Below, piece by piece: positions 5,419 through 6,316 of a DNA stretch of 6,316 nucleotides; positions within the stretch are counted from its first letter, which is position 1, and the number at the start of each line of letters is the position of its first letter. This stretch comes from Synechococcales cyanobacterium PMM_0036 (lineage in GTDB: Bacteria > Cyanobacteriota > Cyanobacteriia > Elainellales > Elainellaceae). The DNA lies in contig CASBQM010000757.1 of NCBI GenBank assembly GCA_949127645.1, positions 1 to 6,316 on the forward strand. Reading direction: 5' to 3'. Below the pieces are notes generated by a model. That model made no database searches. It had not been told where the DNA came from and saw only the letters and a list, made by a program, of their open reading frames with translations. A program made the translations under genes and the position numbers.

Positions 5419-5662
5419 TTGGGCGGCACTTGAGGCAGTAGACGATGAAGGGATTGATTATTCTGATATTCCACCGTTGACAGAAGAGTTTTTTGAGAAG
5501 GCTACTCTAAGAATTCCGGCTTCTCAAGCACAGCACTTGGTTCAGATTGAGCCGGACGTTTTGAATTGGTTTCAAGCTCAAGGTGGAGAACATAAAGCTT
5601 TAATCAACTCGGTGCTACGCCGTCACATAGAGAGCAGTGGTGAGCAGTCAGCAGTGCAGTAA
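5381..5662 (+). CDS. brnA: BrnA family antitoxin
   Basis: BrnA binds and blocks BrnT and, with it, represses the brnTA promoter. The 93-residue product shows the family layout: an acidic toxin-contacting N-terminal half (NWAALEAVDDEGIDYSDIPPLTEEFFEKA, residues 13-41, given here as its span and key residues W14, D26, Y27, D29, P31) followed by a ribbon-helix-helix-like DNA-binding half, LVQIEPDVLNWFQAQG (53-68) and ALINSVLRRHIES (73-85). Position 5381 overlaps the end of brnT, implying one transcript and coupled translation. The last eight residues (SGEQSAVQ region) are encoded by AGCAGT-type repeats at 5633, 5643, 5650 and 5656 and lie beyond the conserved end, so the tail may be a slippage extension. 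Confidence 0.9.
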   Translation: MSRKDLSNTSRTNWAALEAVDDEGIDYSDIPPLTEEFFEKATLRIPASQAQHLVQIEPDVLNWFQAQGGEHKALINSVLRRHIESSGEQSAVQ

Positions 5663-5667
5663 TTCAA

Positions 5668-5904
5668 ATGACCGTAATCTACGGAAAATTCCTCATAAGT
5701 CTAAAACGTCACCTCGCGGACTATCACGCTTATCTAGAAAAGGCTCTAGCTGCCGTTAAAATTCTCGAAACGGTCGAGCCTCAATCCGAAGAATTCTCTG
5801 ACGCACTAGCCGAACTCCAGGTCTGTTCGACCGTTCTAGAGCCATACTCAGAAGGAATGCGGGAAGCGATCGACCCATACACCCAAGACCTCCCGGACAA
5901 TTAA
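5668..5904 (+). CDS. Hypothetical protein, 78 aa, downstream of brnA
   Basis: I do not recognise a named family. The product is acidic and looks almost entirely helical: KFLISLKRHLADYHAYLEKA (residues 7-26) is amphipathic, then a KILETVEPQSEEFSDALAEL stretch (31-50), then STVLEPYSEGMREAIDPYT (54-72) and an acidic end DLPDN. There is no signal peptide, membrane helix or metal motif. The composition and lack of low-complexity sequence suggest a true gene rather than a chance ORF. ATG 5668 is only five bases after the brnA stop, so it is likely to be on the brnTA transcript. No clear Shine-Dalgarno precedes it. It could be an unrelated small cyanobacterial protein or an accessory partner of the toxin-antitoxin pair; nothing in the sequence decides between these. 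Confidence 0.65.
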   Translation: MTVIYGKFLISLKRHLADYHAYLEKALAAVKILETVEPQSEEFSDALAELQVCSTVLEPYSEGMREAIDPYTQDLPDN

Positions 5905-5982
5905 TTTCAGAGACATCACGAACAGTTAAGAATCCTGCACTCACCTGATCAGAGACTCTCTATCTTTGAGACAATCAGAAGC

Positions 5983-6000
5983 AGACTTAGACCTAAGCCT
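5983..6000. repeat. Imperfect palindrome upstream of chlB
   Basis: CTTAG (5986-5990) and CTAAG (5993-5997) form a five-base inverted repeat around AC, extended by AG and CT on the outside after one mismatch. It is centred about 36 bases before the chlB ATG. A second perfect palindrome, AGAGA-C-TCTCT, lies at 5951-5961. Either could be an operator; no regulator can be named. Confidence 0.35.
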
Positions 6001-6017
6001 CGCGCCACACAGCAAAC

Positions 6018-6021
6018 GGAG
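6018..6021 (+). promoter_or_regulatory. Shine-Dalgarno for chlB
   Basis: GGAG stands six bases before the ATG at 6028, an ideal spacing. It confirms the start, which also matches the invariant family N-terminus MKLAYWMYAGPAHIG. Confidence 0.7.
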
Positions 6022-6027
6022 ATATCT

Positions 6028-6316
6028 ATGAAATTGGCTTACTGGATGTATGCCGGTCCCGCACACATCGGCACACTTCGCATTGCCAGTTCTTTTAAAA
6101 ACGTCCATGCCATCATGCATGCGCCTTTGGGCGATGACTACTTTAATGTCATGCGATCGATGCTGGAGCGGGAACGCAACTTTACGCCCGTGACAACCAG
6201 CGTGGTCGATCGCAATGTGCTGGCGCGTGGCTCTCAAGAAAAGGTGGTGGACAATATTACTCGCAAAGACCAAGAAGAGCACCCCGACATGATTGTGCTC
6301 ACCCCCACCTGCACCT
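6028..6316 (+). CDS. chlB: Light-independent protochlorophyllide reductase subunit B, N-terminal part (3' end outside window)
   Basis: ChlB, with ChlN, forms the catalytic component of dark-operative protochlorophyllide oxidoreductase, a nitrogenase-like complex fed by ChlL; it reduces the D ring of protochlorophyllide without light. The 96 codons visible match the start of the family: MKLAYWMYAGPAHIGTLRIA, then HAPLGDDYFNVMRSMLERE, TTSVVDRNVLARGSQEKVVDNI, and IVLTPTCT at the window edge. Asp36 (in PLGDD) is the unusual aspartate ligand of the NB [4Fe-4S] cluster. Full-length ChlB has about 510 residues, so less than a fifth is present. Residues Q82 and H85 in RKDQEEHPD are ordinary substitutions. 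chlL and chlN are not in the window. The gene has its own 123-bp upstream gap, with palindromes but no convincing sigma-70 boxes. Confidence 0.97.
   Translation, partial: MKLAYWMYAGPAHIGTLRIASSFKNVHAIMHAPLGDDYFNVMRSMLERERNFTPVTTSVVDRNVLARGSQEKVVDNITRKDQEEHPDMIVLTPTCT

Noticed and set aside
5941..6282. Minus-strand ORF of 113 codons
   Set aside because: It is antisense to the chlB start, whose identity and ribosome site are clear; the protein is His/Arg/Cys-rich shadow sequence.

Overview
The window comes from a cyanobacterium. It ends in the start of chlB (dark-operative protochlorophyllide reductase) and begins with a thiG tail whose closing residues look cyanobacterial. The HIP1 octamer GCGATCGC, a cyanobacterial signature, occurs at 454, 1109, 1448, 2004, 2412 and 4884. 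The genus cannot be fixed from the sequence.

Layout. (1) 1-1630, core metabolism: the C-terminal part of ThiG (thiazole synthase), then purS and purQ overlapping by ATGA; these encode two of the three FGAM synthetase subunits. (2) 1833-2639: a soluble protein made of seven TPR units in exact 34-residue phase. (3) 2640-2893, non-coding: three to four degenerate 40-bp tandem units, each carrying a GAAA-N-TTTC palindrome. (4) About 2867-4839, a HIP1-free accessory block of three unrelated small genes in the same direction: a VOC-fold protein, a GNAT acetyltransferase and a DUF1963 protein. (5) 4840-5139, non-coding. (6) 5140-5904: a BrnT toxin / BrnA antitoxin pair plus a 78-aa unknown. (7) 6028-6316: the 5' end of chlB.

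The most interesting element is block 4. The DUF1963 gene sits between two 89-bp repeats (3842-3930 and 4751-4839) that align without gaps and fold like integron attC sites. They have RYYYAAC-like and GTT-containing ends, complementary arms with one unpaired G at the same place in both copies, and base changes in the arms that keep pairing. A right-half attC-like sequence ending in GTTAGGC precedes the GNAT gene, and a GTTAGAT box precedes the VOC gene. I read the block as an integron-cassette-like array without an integrase in view (a CALIN-type cluster) inserted into a cyanobacterial chromosome. The toxin-antitoxin pair beside it could help retain the region.

Functional links: PurS/PurQ act on the route to AIR, the precursor of the thiamine pyrimidine, and ThiG makes the thiazole half of the same vitamin. 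This is a pathway connection only; co-regulation is not shown. The accessory genes have no visible link to the flanking housekeeping genes.
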